Counted from the stretch's first letter, positions 52,934-61,583 are shown. The stretch: 64,000 nucleotides of DNA from Propionispira raffinosivorans DSM 20765 (GCF_000381065.1 NZ_KB905851.1:1-64000), one strand, 5' to 3'. Notes: generated from the letters alone by a model not told the origin. Made by a program: numbers and translations.

Positions 52934-53758
52934 GTGTCAAAAATATCAAATAAAGGACTTTTTGTCGTTTTAATGGTGTTTAGTATGCTTGTGTTCAGTG
53001 GTTGTGGTATTGATGCCAGCAAGAACAGTGACTCGGAAAAATCAGCGATCACGATAGGAGTTACACCAGGACCGCATGCCGAAATCATGGAAGAGGTGAA
53101 GAAAGTTGCGGCAAAAGAAGGATTAGATATAAAAATTGTTGAATTTAGCGATTATATCCAGCCTAATGTAGCGTTGAGCAATGGTGAAATTGATGCCAAT
53201 AGTTATCAACATCAGCCGTTTCTTGATTCCCAGATAGCCGATCGTGGCTATAAGATCGAATCCATTGCAAAAACGGTTATTTTTCCCATGGCCGTGTATT
53301 CCAAAAAACTTAAATCGTTGAGTGAGATCCCCGATGGTGCTATTGTATCCATTCCAAATGATCCGACAAATGGTGGGCGGGCTCTATTGATTTTAGAAAA
53401 AGCGGGTCTGCTAAAACTGAAGGAGAATGTTGGACTTAGTGCAACCGTTGCTGATATTATGGAAAATCCGCAGCATTTACAGATTAAAGAATTGGAAGCG
53501 GCACAGGTAGCTCTTTCTTTAATGGATGTTGATTTTGCTGTAATTAATACGAACTATGCTGCGCAAGCAGGGCTTGTACCCAATCGGGATGCTTTATTTA
53601 TTGAAGATGGAAAATCACCTTATGCAAATGTTCTTGTAGTGCGCAGTGAAGACAAGGATAAAGCTGTCTTTAAAAAATTAATTAAAGCATATCAATCGGA
53701 TGAAGTGAAACAATTCATTACGGATCATTTTCAAGGTTCGGGAACGGCTGCATGGTAA
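52934..53758 (+). CDS. metQ: Methionine-binding lipoprotein MetQ, copy 1
   Basis: This substrate-binding lipoprotein of the NlpA/MetQ family has a lipobox at the end of the signal peptide (LVFSGCG, Cys predicted lipidated). The mature part has IGVTPGPHAEIMEEVKK, FSDYIQPNVALSNGEIDANSYQHQPFL, AIVSIPNDPTNGGRAL and FAVINTNYAAQAG, all conserved methionine-pocket blocks. The GTG start at 52934 follows GAGGTG. The ATG at 52919 is further from any Shine-Dalgarno. It is the first gene of the metQ-metN-metI-metQ operon. Confidence 0.92.
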   Translation: MSKISNKGLFVVLMVFSMLVFSGCGIDASKNSDSEKSAITIGVTPGPHAEIMEEVKKVAAKEGLDIKIVEFSDYIQPNVALSNGEIDANSYQHQPFLDSQIADRGYKIESIAKTVIFPMAVYSKKLKSLSEIPDGAIVSIPNDPTNGGRALLILEKAGLLKLKENVGLSATVADIMENPQHLQIKELEAAQVALSLMDVDFAVINTNYAAQAGLVPNRDALFIEDGKSPYANVLVVRSEDKDKAVFKKLIKAYQSDEVKQFITDHFQGSGTAAW

Positions 53759-53782
53759 AAATATGAAGGAGAGGCAAAGCCC

Positions 53783-54841
53783 GTGATTAAACTTTCACAT
53801 ATCGAAAAAACGTACGAAGGGTCATCCGGTCCGGTTATGGCACTAAAAGGAATTGACCTTGAAATTAAACGTGGTGAGATCTATGGTATTATTGGACTCA
53901 GTGGTGCTGGGAAAAGTACATTGATTCGTTGCATTAATATGCTTGAAAAACCTACGGCAGGTAAGGTTATTGTCGATGGTCAAGATCTGACAGCTATGAA
54001 TGATAGTCAGCTTCGTGCGGCAAGAAAAAATATTGGAATGATTTTTCAGCATTTTAACTTGCTGTCATCAGCAACTGTATATGAAAATATTGCTTTCCCT
54101 CTTAAGCTTGGCGGCTGTAGTAAGGAAGCAATTGAAAAGAAGGTTCAGCCACTCTTGCAGCTGGTTGGTCTTAATGATAAACAACATCAATATCCAGCGC
54201 AGCTTTCCGGCGGACAAAAACAACGTGTTGGTATTGCCAGAGCATTGGCAAGCGATCCCAAAGTATTGCTTTGCGATGAGGCGACTTCAGCACTTGACCC
54301 GCAGACAACGAAAGCAATTCTGGAGCTTATTAAGGATATTAACCAAAAATTGCAGCTTACGGTTGTGGTCATTACGCATGAAATGCAGGTGATTAAAGAA
54401 ATTTGTGATAAGGTAGCGGTTATTGAGCATGGTGTAATTGCGGAAAAGGGTACGGTACTTGAGGTATTTACGAATCCGCAGCAACCGATTACCAAGGAAT
54501 TTATCAGTGTGCTGATTAGCAATGAGCTGCCTAGTGCTTTTCGTGGGGCTGAAATTTATCCGACCGCAGTGCCGGGGAGTCATCTTTTGGTACGGCTTAC
54601 CTTTATTGGTGATTCAGCAGATGATCCCGTGATTGCTGGTCTTATTCGTGGCTTTGACATAGAAGTCAGTATTTTGTTTGGCAATCTCGACCATATCAAA
54701 TTGACGCCGTATGGGCGTATGATTATTGGTATTAGCGGTGAACAGCCGGAAATTGATAAAGCTCTCGAGTATTTAAAATCAAAGGATCTAAGAATTGAGG
54801 TGATCGGTTATGTCACAAGACATGGTCACATTGCTGATTAA
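53783..54841 (+). CDS. metN: Methionine ABC transporter ATPase MetN
   Basis: This is the ATPase of the methionine importer. It has Walker A GLSGAGKST, the signature LSGGQKQRVGIARAL, Walker B VLLCDEATSALDP and the switch His in VVVITHEM. The extra C-terminal NIL domain (ASP-like, about 270-350) mediates methionine inhibition of transport. The start is GTG with GAGAGG upstream. Its end overlaps the metI start by 32 bases. Confidence 0.95.
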   Translation: MIKLSHIEKTYEGSSGPVMALKGIDLEIKRGEIYGIIGLSGAGKSTLIRCINMLEKPTAGKVIVDGQDLTAMNDSQLRAARKNIGMIFQHFNLLSSATVYENIAFPLKLGGCSKEAIEKKVQPLLQLVGLNDKQHQYPAQLSGGQKQRVGIARALASDPKVLLCDEATSALDPQTTKAILELIKDINQKLQLTVVVITHEMQVIKEICDKVAVIEHGVIAEKGTVLEVFTNPQQPITKEFISVLISNELPSAFRGAEIYPTAVPGSHLLVRLTFIGDSADDPVIAGLIRGFDIEVSILFGNLDHIKLTPYGRMIIGISGEQPEIDKALEYLKSKDLRIEVIGYVTRHGHIAD

Positions 54842-55463
54842 GTCATTAGGTGAAACCATCTATATGGTAACGGTTTCAATGGTCATTGCCAGTGTAATAG
54901 GCATTCCACTGGGGGTGCTGCTTGTGACAACGGCCAAAAATCAAATACTGGAATGTATAGGCTTTAATCGTGTATTAGCATCTGTTGTAAATGCAGTTCG
55001 TTCAGTGCCGTTTATTATTTTAATGGTGGCAATTATTCCTGTTACGCGTCTTATCGTAGGTACTTCGATTGGAACAATGGCAGCGATGGTTCCACTTACG
55101 ATAGCAGCTATTCCATTTATTGGACGCCAGGTTGAAACGTCATTAAAAGAGGTGGATGCTGGGGTTGTAGAGGCTGCAATGGCGATGGGGGCTACACCAA
55201 TGCAGATTATCTGGAATGTTTTACTGCCAGAAGCAATCTCAGGGATTATTGCCCAGCTGACAACGGTCGTTATCGGTTTAGTTGGCTCTTCCGCTATGGC
55301 TGGCGCAATTGGCGGCGGCGGTCTGGGCGATCTCGCGATTCGTTATGGTTATCAGCGCTTTCGTGCGGATGTGATGCTGGCAACGGTCATCGTTTTGATT
55401 ATTCTCGTGCAGGTGGTTCAATTTGCCGGGAATTATGTTGCGAAGCGGTTGAATAAAAAATAA
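54810..55463 (+). CDS. metI: Methionine ABC transporter permease MetI
   Basis: This permease has 217 residues, five hydrophobic helices and the coupling-helix region EVDAGVVEAAMAMGATPMQIIWNVLLPEA (EAA loop). The last helices contain GLVGSSAMAGAIGGGGLGDLAIRYGYQRF, typical of MetI. It overlaps metN, so translation is coupled. Confidence 0.95.
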   Translation: MSQDMVTLLIKSLGETIYMVTVSMVIASVIGIPLGVLLVTTAKNQILECIGFNRVLASVVNAVRSVPFIILMVAIIPVTRLIVGTSIGTMAAMVPLTIAAIPFIGRQVETSLKEVDAGVVEAAMAMGATPMQIIWNVLLPEAISGIIAQLTTVVIGLVGSSAMAGAIGGGGLGDLAIRYGYQRFRADVMLATVIVLIILVQVVQFAGNYVAKRLNKK

Positions 55464-55481
55464 ATTTTAGGAGGGTAATTC

Positions 55482-56297
55482 ATGAAAAAAATTGCATTAA
55501 TTTTAACATCTTTACTTATTGCTGTGTTTGCCTTAACTGGTTGTGGCAGCGATGCTAAGCCGGAAGCTAATCAGGCTAAGACTGTTTTGAAGGTCGGAGC
55601 AACGGCAGTGCCGCATGCTGAAATCTTACAAGTTGTAAAACCTATTTTAGAAAAAGAGGGTATTGATTTACAAATCGTTGAATTCAGTGATTATGTTCAA
55701 CCAAATCTTGCTTTAAATGATAAAGAATTGGACGCAAATTATTTTCAACATACGCCTTATATGGAAAATTTTGCTGCAGAACATAATTTGAAATTAACCA
55801 ATGCCGGTGGAATTCATATCGAACCTATGGGCGTTTATTCCAAAAAAGTTAAGAAGTTGGATGAATTAAAAGATGGTGCAGCGATTGCAATTCCAAATGA
55901 TCCAACAAATGGTGGACGTTCTTTGCTTTTATTAGAAAAAGCTGGTTTGCTTAAATTAAAAGATGGTATTGGTGTTAAAGCTACTGTACAAGATATTGTA
56001 AGCAATCCTAAAAATCTTCAATTTAAAGAAGTTGAGGCAGCTCAAGTGCCGCGTGCTCTTGATGATGTTGATGCAGCAGTAATCAATACAAACTATGCAA
56101 TGGAAGCAAGTCTTGTTCCTTCGAAAGATGCATTGATTATGGAAGATAACACATCACCATATGTAAATATTATTACAGTACGTACTGGGGATGAAAATCG
56201 TCCGGAAATTCAAAAACTCGTTCAAGCTTTGCAATCGCCAGAAGTAAAGAAATTTATTGAAGAAAAATATAAAGGTGCTGTAGTACCTGCATTTTAA
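55482..56297 (+). CDS. metQ: Methionine-binding lipoprotein MetQ, copy 2
   Basis: This is the second binding protein of the operon (271 residues), with lipobox FALTGCG. Blocks VGATAVPHAEILQVVKP, FSDYVQPNLALNDKELDANYFQHTPYMENF, AIAIPNDPTNGGRSL and AAVINTNYAMEA match MetQ. It is similar to copy 1 throughout. AGGAGGG precedes the ATG. Two copies flanking metNI may widen specificity (for example D-methionine or methionine derivatives) or respond to concentration. Confidence 0.94.
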   Translation: MKKIALILTSLLIAVFALTGCGSDAKPEANQAKTVLKVGATAVPHAEILQVVKPILEKEGIDLQIVEFSDYVQPNLALNDKELDANYFQHTPYMENFAAEHNLKLTNAGGIHIEPMGVYSKKVKKLDELKDGAAIAIPNDPTNGGRSLLLLEKAGLLKLKDGIGVKATVQDIVSNPKNLQFKEVEAAQVPRALDDVDAAVINTNYAMEASLVPSKDALIMEDNTSPYVNIITVRTGDENRPEIQKLVQALQSPEVKKFIEEKYKGAVVPAF

Positions 56298-56315
56298 GGT
56301 ATTATGATGAATACT

Positions 56316-56349
56316 GAGCCCTGCCGCTTGCGGCAGGGCTGTTTTTTTA
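56316..56349 (+). terminator. Terminator of the met transporter operon
   Basis: AGCCCTGCCG-CTTG-CGGCAGGGCT followed by seven T. Confidence 0.95.
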
Positions 56350-56482
56350 TGAGCAAGAATAAAAAAATAATAAAAAAATTTTTATTATTGCAGGAATTTG
56401 ACTATAAAAAAACAAATATAATCTATCGTTGCATAAAAAGAAGGTGTAGCAACGTATTTTCCACACAGGACGGGAGAGTGTT

Positions 56483-57637
56483 ATGAAAACTTTTAAATTG
56501 ACAAAAGAGGAAACACAGGATTTAGCAGAGAGGTTTCAGACGCCGCTAGTGGCGATCTCTTTGGAACAAGTAGAGTATAATTACCAATTTTTACGAACGC
56601 ACATGCCAAGGCTTAGGGTGTTCTATGCAATGAAATCAAATCCGGCAGCGCCGATTGTTGGCAAGGTGGCGGAACTGGGAGCAAGCTTTGATGTTGCCTC
56701 GGATGGTGAAATGCGCCAACTGACAGCAATGGGGGTCGCCGCGGATCGTATGATTTATGCAAATCCTTTTAAAACGCCACAGGGAATGACGCTAGCGGCA
56801 AAAATTGGTGTGAATAAATTTACGTTTGACAGTGAGAGTGAAATATACAAAATGGCGAAGTATGTACCGGGTGGTACGGTTTTACTTCGTTTAAGGGTAG
56901 ACAATCCGAAAGCGCTTATTGATTTGAATAAAAAATTCGGGGCAGCACAAGAGGATGCACTGCATCTTTTGCGTATTGCCAGACAGCAAGGGCTTGATGT
57001 TGCTGGATTATGTTTTCATGTTGGAAGCCAGTCGCTTTCAATGGATGCACATAAAGAAGCATTTCGAATTTGTCGTGAGGTTTTTGATCAGGCCAAGGCA
57101 GAAGGTTTTGCGCTTCATATTCTTGATATTGGGGGCGGACTGCCAGTTCCAGCACCGGATATGAATTTTGATTTGCTGGAAATGGCACAGGAAATCAATG
57201 AACAGATTGAAACATTGTTTCCGGATACAGAGATTTGGGCAGAGCCGGGACGTTATATTTGTGGAACGGCGATGAACCTAATAACGAGCGTTATGGGATT
57301 GCAAGATCGTAATCACCAGCCGTGGTATTTTCTTGATGAAGGTCTTTATGGTACCTTTTCCGGGGTTATCTTTGATCACTGGGAGTATGAGTTGGAAACA
57401 TTCAAACAAGGTGAACTAACACCTGCGACTTTTGCCGGGCCAAGTTGTGATTCAATTGATATTTTATATCGAGACCGTATGAGTGTGCCTCTGGCCATTG
57501 GTGATCTTATTTTAGTGCCAAACTGTGGTGCATATACGTCGGCTTCAGCAACGGAATTCAATGGGTTTGCTTTAGCAAAGATGGTTGTTTGGGAAGAAGT
57601 AAAACACATAGAGAAAGCCGTTGAAGCTGTAGGCTAG
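56483..57637 (+). CDS. Type III PLP decarboxylase (lysine/ornithine decarboxylase)
   Basis: This alanine-racemase-fold decarboxylase has 384 residues. The PLP lysine is in VFYAMKSNP, with FDVASDGEM, the HVGSQS loop, LDIGGGLPVP and AEPGRY for phosphate binding. The catalytic cysteine is in CDSIDILYRD. Its sequence is close to the Selenomonas ruminantium lysine/ornithine decarboxylase (IYANPF, LDEGLYG, FDHWEYEL), so cadaverine or putrescine production is expected. In Negativicutes these diamines are attached to peptidoglycan. The ATG has GGGAG upstream. The leader of about 130 bases shows no known riboswitch. Confidence 0.9.
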   Translation: MKTFKLTKEETQDLAERFQTPLVAISLEQVEYNYQFLRTHMPRLRVFYAMKSNPAAPIVGKVAELGASFDVASDGEMRQLTAMGVAADRMIYANPFKTPQGMTLAAKIGVNKFTFDSESEIYKMAKYVPGGTVLLRLRVDNPKALIDLNKKFGAAQEDALHLLRIARQQGLDVAGLCFHVGSQSLSMDAHKEAFRICREVFDQAKAEGFALHILDIGGGLPVPAPDMNFDLLEMAQEINEQIETLFPDTEIWAEPGRYICGTAMNLITSVMGLQDRNHQPWYFLDEGLYGTFSGVIFDHWEYELETFKQGELTPATFAGPSCDSIDILYRDRMSVPLAIGDLILVPNCGAYTSASATEFNGFALAKMVVWEEVKHIEKAVEAVG

Positions 57638-57659
57638 ACTTTGAGAAAAAGGTGATCTT

Positions 57660-57845
57660 ATTAAAAATTTAGGCAGTATATCAAATGCGATTGTTGTTTT
57701 AATTGTTTTGGCGGCAATTTATGTAAAAATGAACGATGCTGGTGCGGATGCAATTTTTCGAGGTTCGGATATCTACATTGTGGTAGGAGCCGTACTGGCA
57801 CTTGTAGTACTTAAGATTTTTTACAGTCATAGAAATAAAAAATAG
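57660..57845 (+). CDS. Small two-helix membrane protein with a probable ATT start
   Basis: This open frame of 61 codons (57660-57845) has no ATG, GTG or TTG near its beginning. The first candidate is ATT at 57660, with AAAAAGGTGATC ending three bases before it (AGG about seven bases away). The product is a membrane protein with two hydrophobic helices, AIVVLIVLAAIYVKM (about 11-25) and IYIVVGAVLALVVLKIFY (about 38-55), joined by an acidic loop (NDAGADAIFRGSD), with a basic end SHRNKK. The reading frame has sensible codon use and ends at a hairpin that doubles as terminator. I do not recognise a family. It lies just after the decarboxylase gene. Confidence 0.55.
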   Translation: MKNLGSISNAIVVLIVLAAIYVKMNDAGADAIFRGSDIYIVVGAVLALVVLKIFYSHRNKK

Positions 57846-57882
57846 GCTAAAACAAAATAATAGAGAAAATTAAAAAAAAGTC

Positions 57883-58041
57883 AAGTGGATAACTTTGCAT
57901 TATTACAAAGTTATCCACTTTTTTATCCACAAATAACCTCTGATTGTGGATAACTATGTGAGAATAGTAAAAAAACTGCAATAAAACAGATATATAAGCT
58001 GTGGATAAGGAGTTATCCACAGCTTATATATCTGTTGATAA
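57883..58041. promoter_or_regulatory. DnaA-box cluster in two long inverted repeats
   Basis: Four perfect DnaA boxes (TTATCCACA or its complement) lie at 57923-57931, 57945-57953, 58000-58008 and 58013-58021. Three one-mismatch boxes lie at 57884-57892, 57911-57919 and 58033-58041. Two inverted repeats hold most of them. Repeat A has 15-bp arms at 57883-57897 and 57906-57920, followed by T's, so it may also end the upstream transcript. Repeat B has perfect 23-bp arms at 57986-58008 and 58013-58035 with a GGAG loop. A/T-rich DNA follows up to 58173. No dnaA or dnaN is nearby. Confidence 0.88.
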
Positions 58042-58173
58042 CTTTAGAGATATATTTTATATTTGCGTTGTTCATAAATCAAGGCTAAAATTACAAATAC
58101 ATAAGTGCAGTAAATTACAAGAATTTGTTGTAAAATAAGACATATAAAATAAAATTTTAGGCATGGTGAATAT

Positions 58174-59352
58174 ATGGATGAAAAAATTGAAGAATTTAGC
58201 GAAAAAACACTGAATTGTATTTTACGTGAAACTGTAGATGCAATGGAAAACAGTAAAACACAAATTTTTGACATTTATGAAGGGGCTCGCAGTGAAGTAG
58301 AACATATTCAAATGGATATCAAAGAAGTGAAAGAAAAAGTATATGAAGTAATTGAAAAAGTAGATCGATTGGAAATTGAGGAACAAGCCGCTAAACAAAA
58401 ACTGGTTCGTGTGAGCAGAAATTTTAAATCTTATACGGAGTCTGATATTCAAAATTGTTATGAAGCTGTCAAAGATGTCCAGATTCGGCTGGCTATTGCC
58501 CGCGAACAAGAAGAGCATTTACGTCATCGCCGCGATACACTGGAAATTCGGCTGCGGAAACTTGCAGCAACCGTGGAAAAGTCAAAACATCTGGTTGTTA
58601 AAATTGGGGTCGTTTTAGGTTATTTGAGTTCACAAATCAATGCGGTTGTGACACAGATTGAAATGCTGAATCAGGATAAAATGCTTGGGGTGCAAGTAAT
58701 CAAAGCCCAAGAAACTGAACGGCTGCGTGTTTCCCGTGAGATTCACGATGGACCAGCTCAAACGATTGCAAATTTGATTTATCAATCCAGTATTTGTGAA
58801 CGGATGATTGATATTGATTCCGATGAAGCAAAAGCCGGGCTTCAGGAAATTCGTCGTCAAATTCGTCATTGTTTAGGTGAAGTTCGCCGTATCATCTTTG
58901 ATTTAAGGCCTATGTCCTTGGATGATTTGGGGCTTGTAGCGACGGTGGATCAATTTTTAGGGAAACTAAAAACACGTGGCAATTTGTCAGTGGCTTTTAA
59001 TGTTGAAGGTATAGAAGTTAAAATTAATCAATATGTTGAAGTAAGCATTTTTCGGATTATTCAAGAAGCGTTAAATAATATTTATCGGCATGCGGAGTCT
59101 CCTTCAGCAGAACTTCGCTTGATTTACGGAAAAGAGTATATGTCAGTTGTCATTAAAGATATTGGCAAAGGATTTTTAGTTGATCAGCCTCATGATAACG
59201 AGGAACAAAATGGTTGTTTTGGTCTTATGGGAATGAAAGAGCGGGCTGCGATAATTCACGGGCAGCTTTTAATCGATTCAAAGCCAGGCTGTGGTACAGA
59301 AATCCGTTTGCTAGTACCGTTAAGTGAAGTTTGTGAATCGGATATTAAATAG
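58174..59352 (+). CDS. DegS-like sensor histidine kinase
   Basis: This is a soluble two-component kinase of 392 residues. A long N-terminal coiled-coil sensor (about 25-185) is followed by HisKA_3 dimerisation/phosphoacceptor (ETERLRVSREIHDGPAQTIANL with the phospho-His) and an HATPase_c domain (FRIIQEALNNIYRHA, then IKDIGKGF and GCFGLMGMKERAAIIHG). The layout matches Bacillus DegS (cytoplasmic, no membrane helix). No response-regulator gene is next to it, unlike degSU. The start follows a DnaA-box cluster. It lies 16 bases before the next decarboxylase gene. Confidence 0.9.
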   Translation: MDEKIEEFSEKTLNCILRETVDAMENSKTQIFDIYEGARSEVEHIQMDIKEVKEKVYEVIEKVDRLEIEEQAAKQKLVRVSRNFKSYTESDIQNCYEAVKDVQIRLAIAREQEEHLRHRRDTLEIRLRKLAATVEKSKHLVVKIGVVLGYLSSQINAVVTQIEMLNQDKMLGVQVIKAQETERLRVSREIHDGPAQTIANLIYQSSICERMIDIDSDEAKAGLQEIRRQIRHCLGEVRRIIFDLRPMSLDDLGLVATVDQFLGKLKTRGNLSVAFNVEGIEVKINQYVEVSIFRIIQEALNNIYRHAESPSAELRLIYGKEYMSVVIKDIGKGFLVDQPHDNEEQNGCFGLMGMKERAAIIHGQLLIDSKPGCGTEIRLLVPLSEVCESDIK

Positions 59353-59368
59353 AAAATGAGGAATCGGC

Positions 59369-60829
59369 GTGAATAGGCAAAGACAGAAGAATATGCCGCT
59401 TTTACAGGCAATGCGGCAGTATGCAGATTCTGGTGTAGTGGGGTTTCATACACCAGGACACAAACAGGGGAAAGGTGTCCATAGCTCATTGCGTGATCTA
59501 GTGACGCCGCTTGGCTGGAAAATGGAAGTATCACTCATGGATGAATTGGATGACCTGCATGAACCAACGATGTGCATCAAAGAAGCACAGGATCTTGCCG
59601 CCGATTTGTATGGTGCGGATGCTACGTATTTTATTATCAATGGGACAACGGGAGCTATTCAGGCTATGGTGTTGGCTGCCTTGCATCCTGGCGAAAAAAT
59701 TATTGTGCCGCGTAACGCACATCGGTCGATTATTGGTGGAATAATGTTAAGCGGTGCGATACCAATTTTTATTCAGCCTGAAATCGATGCAGAACTGGGG
59801 ATTGCCATGGGAATAGCGACAGAAACCGTTGACGAGGCGATTACAGCACATCCTGATGCGAAGGCAGTACTTATCATTAATCCTACCTATTATGGTGTGG
59901 CATCGGATCTCCAGGCCATAGCGACGCTGGTACATGACAATAACATGCTGCTGCTTGTAGATGAAGCACATGGACCTCATTTGAAATTTAATGTATCTTT
60001 GCCCTTGCAGGCACTTGATGCTGGGGCGGATATTGTGGCACAAAGTACGCATAAAATCATTGGATCCATGACGCAATCTTCAATGCTTCATGCTAAATAT
60101 GGACGAATTCATCCGGAACGATTACGGACGATGGTGAGTTTGGTCCAGTCGACGAGTCCCAACTACCTGTTGCTGGGGTCTTTAGATGCGGCGCGTATGC
60201 AGATGGCAGAAAGCGGACCACAGCTTATTGGCCGGGCCGTAGATCTGGCGAATTGGATTCGCCGTGAGATCACACAAATTAAAGGCCTTTACTGTTTTGG
60301 ACCGGAACGGCTGCACCAGTCTGGTGCTTATGCGTTAGATGTTACGAAAATTACGGTTACAGTTCGCGATCTTGGTATAAGTGGTGCCTGTGCCGAACAT
60401 ATTTTACGACATAAATATAAGATTCAATGTGAATTATCCGATGTATATAATGTTTTATTTATTATTTCACTCGGTGATAGTGAGGTCGAAGCGAGACTTT
60501 TAGTGAATGCCTTGCAGAATCTGGCGGCAAGTCAGCAGCACAATAGGCAGCGTTTTACACAACCAATGGCTTTGCCAAAAATCCCCAGACAAAGATTGGC
60601 ACCTCGTGAGGCCTTGTTTTCTGATACGGCTGTTCAGCCTTTTGATACGAGTGAAGGGTGTGTGGCAGGTGAAGTCATTACTTTTTATCCGCCGGGAATT
60701 CCGGTTATCTGTCCAGGTGAAGAGATTACGAAAGAAATTATTAATTATATAAGGGCCATGCAAAAAATCGGGTTAAAAATAGTCGGACCGCAGGATGCAA
60801 CGCTCAAAATGATAACAATAATCAAATGA
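59369..60829 (+). CDS. Orn/Lys/Arg decarboxylase (fold type I)
   Basis: This PLP decarboxylase has 486 residues, the Bacillus SpeA/YaaO type. The N domain has GFHTPGHKQGKG. The major domain has FIINGTTGAIQAMVLAALHPGEKIIVPRNAHRSI, VDEAHGPHL and the PLP lysine in QSTHKIIGSMTQSSML. The C domain has YPPGIPVICPGEEI. Arginine, lysine or ornithine could be the substrate, and sequence does not settle it. The start is GTG with GAGGA upstream. It is followed closely by tmk, as in many Firmicutes. Confidence 0.88.
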   Translation: MNRQRQKNMPLLQAMRQYADSGVVGFHTPGHKQGKGVHSSLRDLVTPLGWKMEVSLMDELDDLHEPTMCIKEAQDLAADLYGADATYFIINGTTGAIQAMVLAALHPGEKIIVPRNAHRSIIGGIMLSGAIPIFIQPEIDAELGIAMGIATETVDEAITAHPDAKAVLIINPTYYGVASDLQAIATLVHDNNMLLLVDEAHGPHLKFNVSLPLQALDAGADIVAQSTHKIIGSMTQSSMLHAKYGRIHPERLRTMVSLVQSTSPNYLLLGSLDAARMQMAESGPQLIGRAVDLANWIRREITQIKGLYCFGPERLHQSGAYALDVTKITVTVRDLGISGACAEHILRHKYKIQCELSDVYNVLFIISLGDSEVEARLLVNALQNLAASQQHNRQRFTQPMALPKIPRQRLAPREALFSDTAVQPFDTSEGCVAGEVITFYPPGIPVICPGEEITKEIINYIRAMQKIGLKIVGPQDATLKMITIIK

Positions 60830-60860
60830 AAAATTTAAGAAATAATGTGGTGAGATAGAT

Positions 60861-61535
60861 ATGAAGGGGAAATTAATTATTATTGAAGCTGGGGACGGCT
60901 GTGGTAAGGCAACTCAGACAAAAGCTTTATTTGAACATTTGCAAAAAGATGGCCAGCGGGTTCATAAAATTGAGTATCCAGATTATGCCAGCGAATCATC
61001 TGCGTTGGTTAAGATGTATTTGAATGGTGATTTTGGTAAAAAAGCGGAAGACGTTAATGCTTATGCGGCATCTACATTTTATGCGGTAGACCGTTACGCA
61101 TCTTTTCGGATGAAATGGAAACAATGGTATGATGCTGGGGATATTATTATTGCAGATCGTTATACGACCTCGAATATGGTCCATCAAGCTGTTAAATTTT
61201 CCGATCTGCAGGAACGAGAAGATTTTTTGACGTGGCTTTGGGATCTGGAATTTATTAAGCTGGGCTTGCCAGTTCCATCCATGGTGATTTTTTTAGAGAT
61301 GGCACCCGAGTTTAGTGAAAGGTTGATTACAATCCGTTCTGATAAAATGCATCAAGTGAAAGACATCCATGAACAAGATCAAGCCTATTTGCAGCGATGT
61401 CATGCTGCTTATTGCCAATTGGCAGAAAAATATGGCTGGTTTACGGTTTCTTGTGTCAACAATGAAAAATTAAAAAGTATTGAAGAAATTCATGGCGAAA
61501 TTTATGCGTTGCTACCAACGCTATTACTAAAATAA
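60861..61535 (+). CDS. tmk: Thymidylate kinase
   Basis: The enzyme phosphorylates dTMP to dTDP for DNA synthesis. It has 224 residues. The P loop is EAGDGCGKATQ, with Ala where the usual Ser/Thr follows GK and a Thr one position later. I believe this A-T variant is known in some clostridial Tmk proteins. The DRYTTSN motif and the LID region (RLITIRSDKMHQVKDIHEQD) are present. It lies 31 bases after the decarboxylase, and a weak hairpin (61551-61584) and a new promoter follow before yaaR. Confidence 0.9.
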   Translation: MKGKLIIIEAGDGCGKATQTKALFEHLQKDGQRVHKIEYPDYASESSALVKMYLNGDFGKKAEDVNAYAASTFYAVDRYASFRMKWKQWYDAGDIIIADRYTTSNMVHQAVKFSDLQEREDFLTWLWDLEFIKLGLPVPSMVIFLEMAPEFSERLITIRSDKMHQVKDIHEQDQAYLQRCHAAYCQLAEKYGWFTVSCVNNEKLKSIEEIHGEIYALLPTLLLK

Positions 61536-61583
61536 CAACGCGGTCAAGCTAAGAGGAATTCCTGTAATTTAGAACCTCTTTTA

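Noticed and set aside
56304-56486. 60-codon frame between metQ copy 2 and the decarboxylase gene
   Set aside because: It contains the terminator hairpin within its first codons and is lysine-rich low-complexity sequence.
57846-58173. Calling the DnaA-box cluster the chromosomal oriC
   Set aside because: No dnaA or dnaN is present, and genes on both sides run the same way. Boxes alone do not show origin activity, so it is listed only as a cluster.
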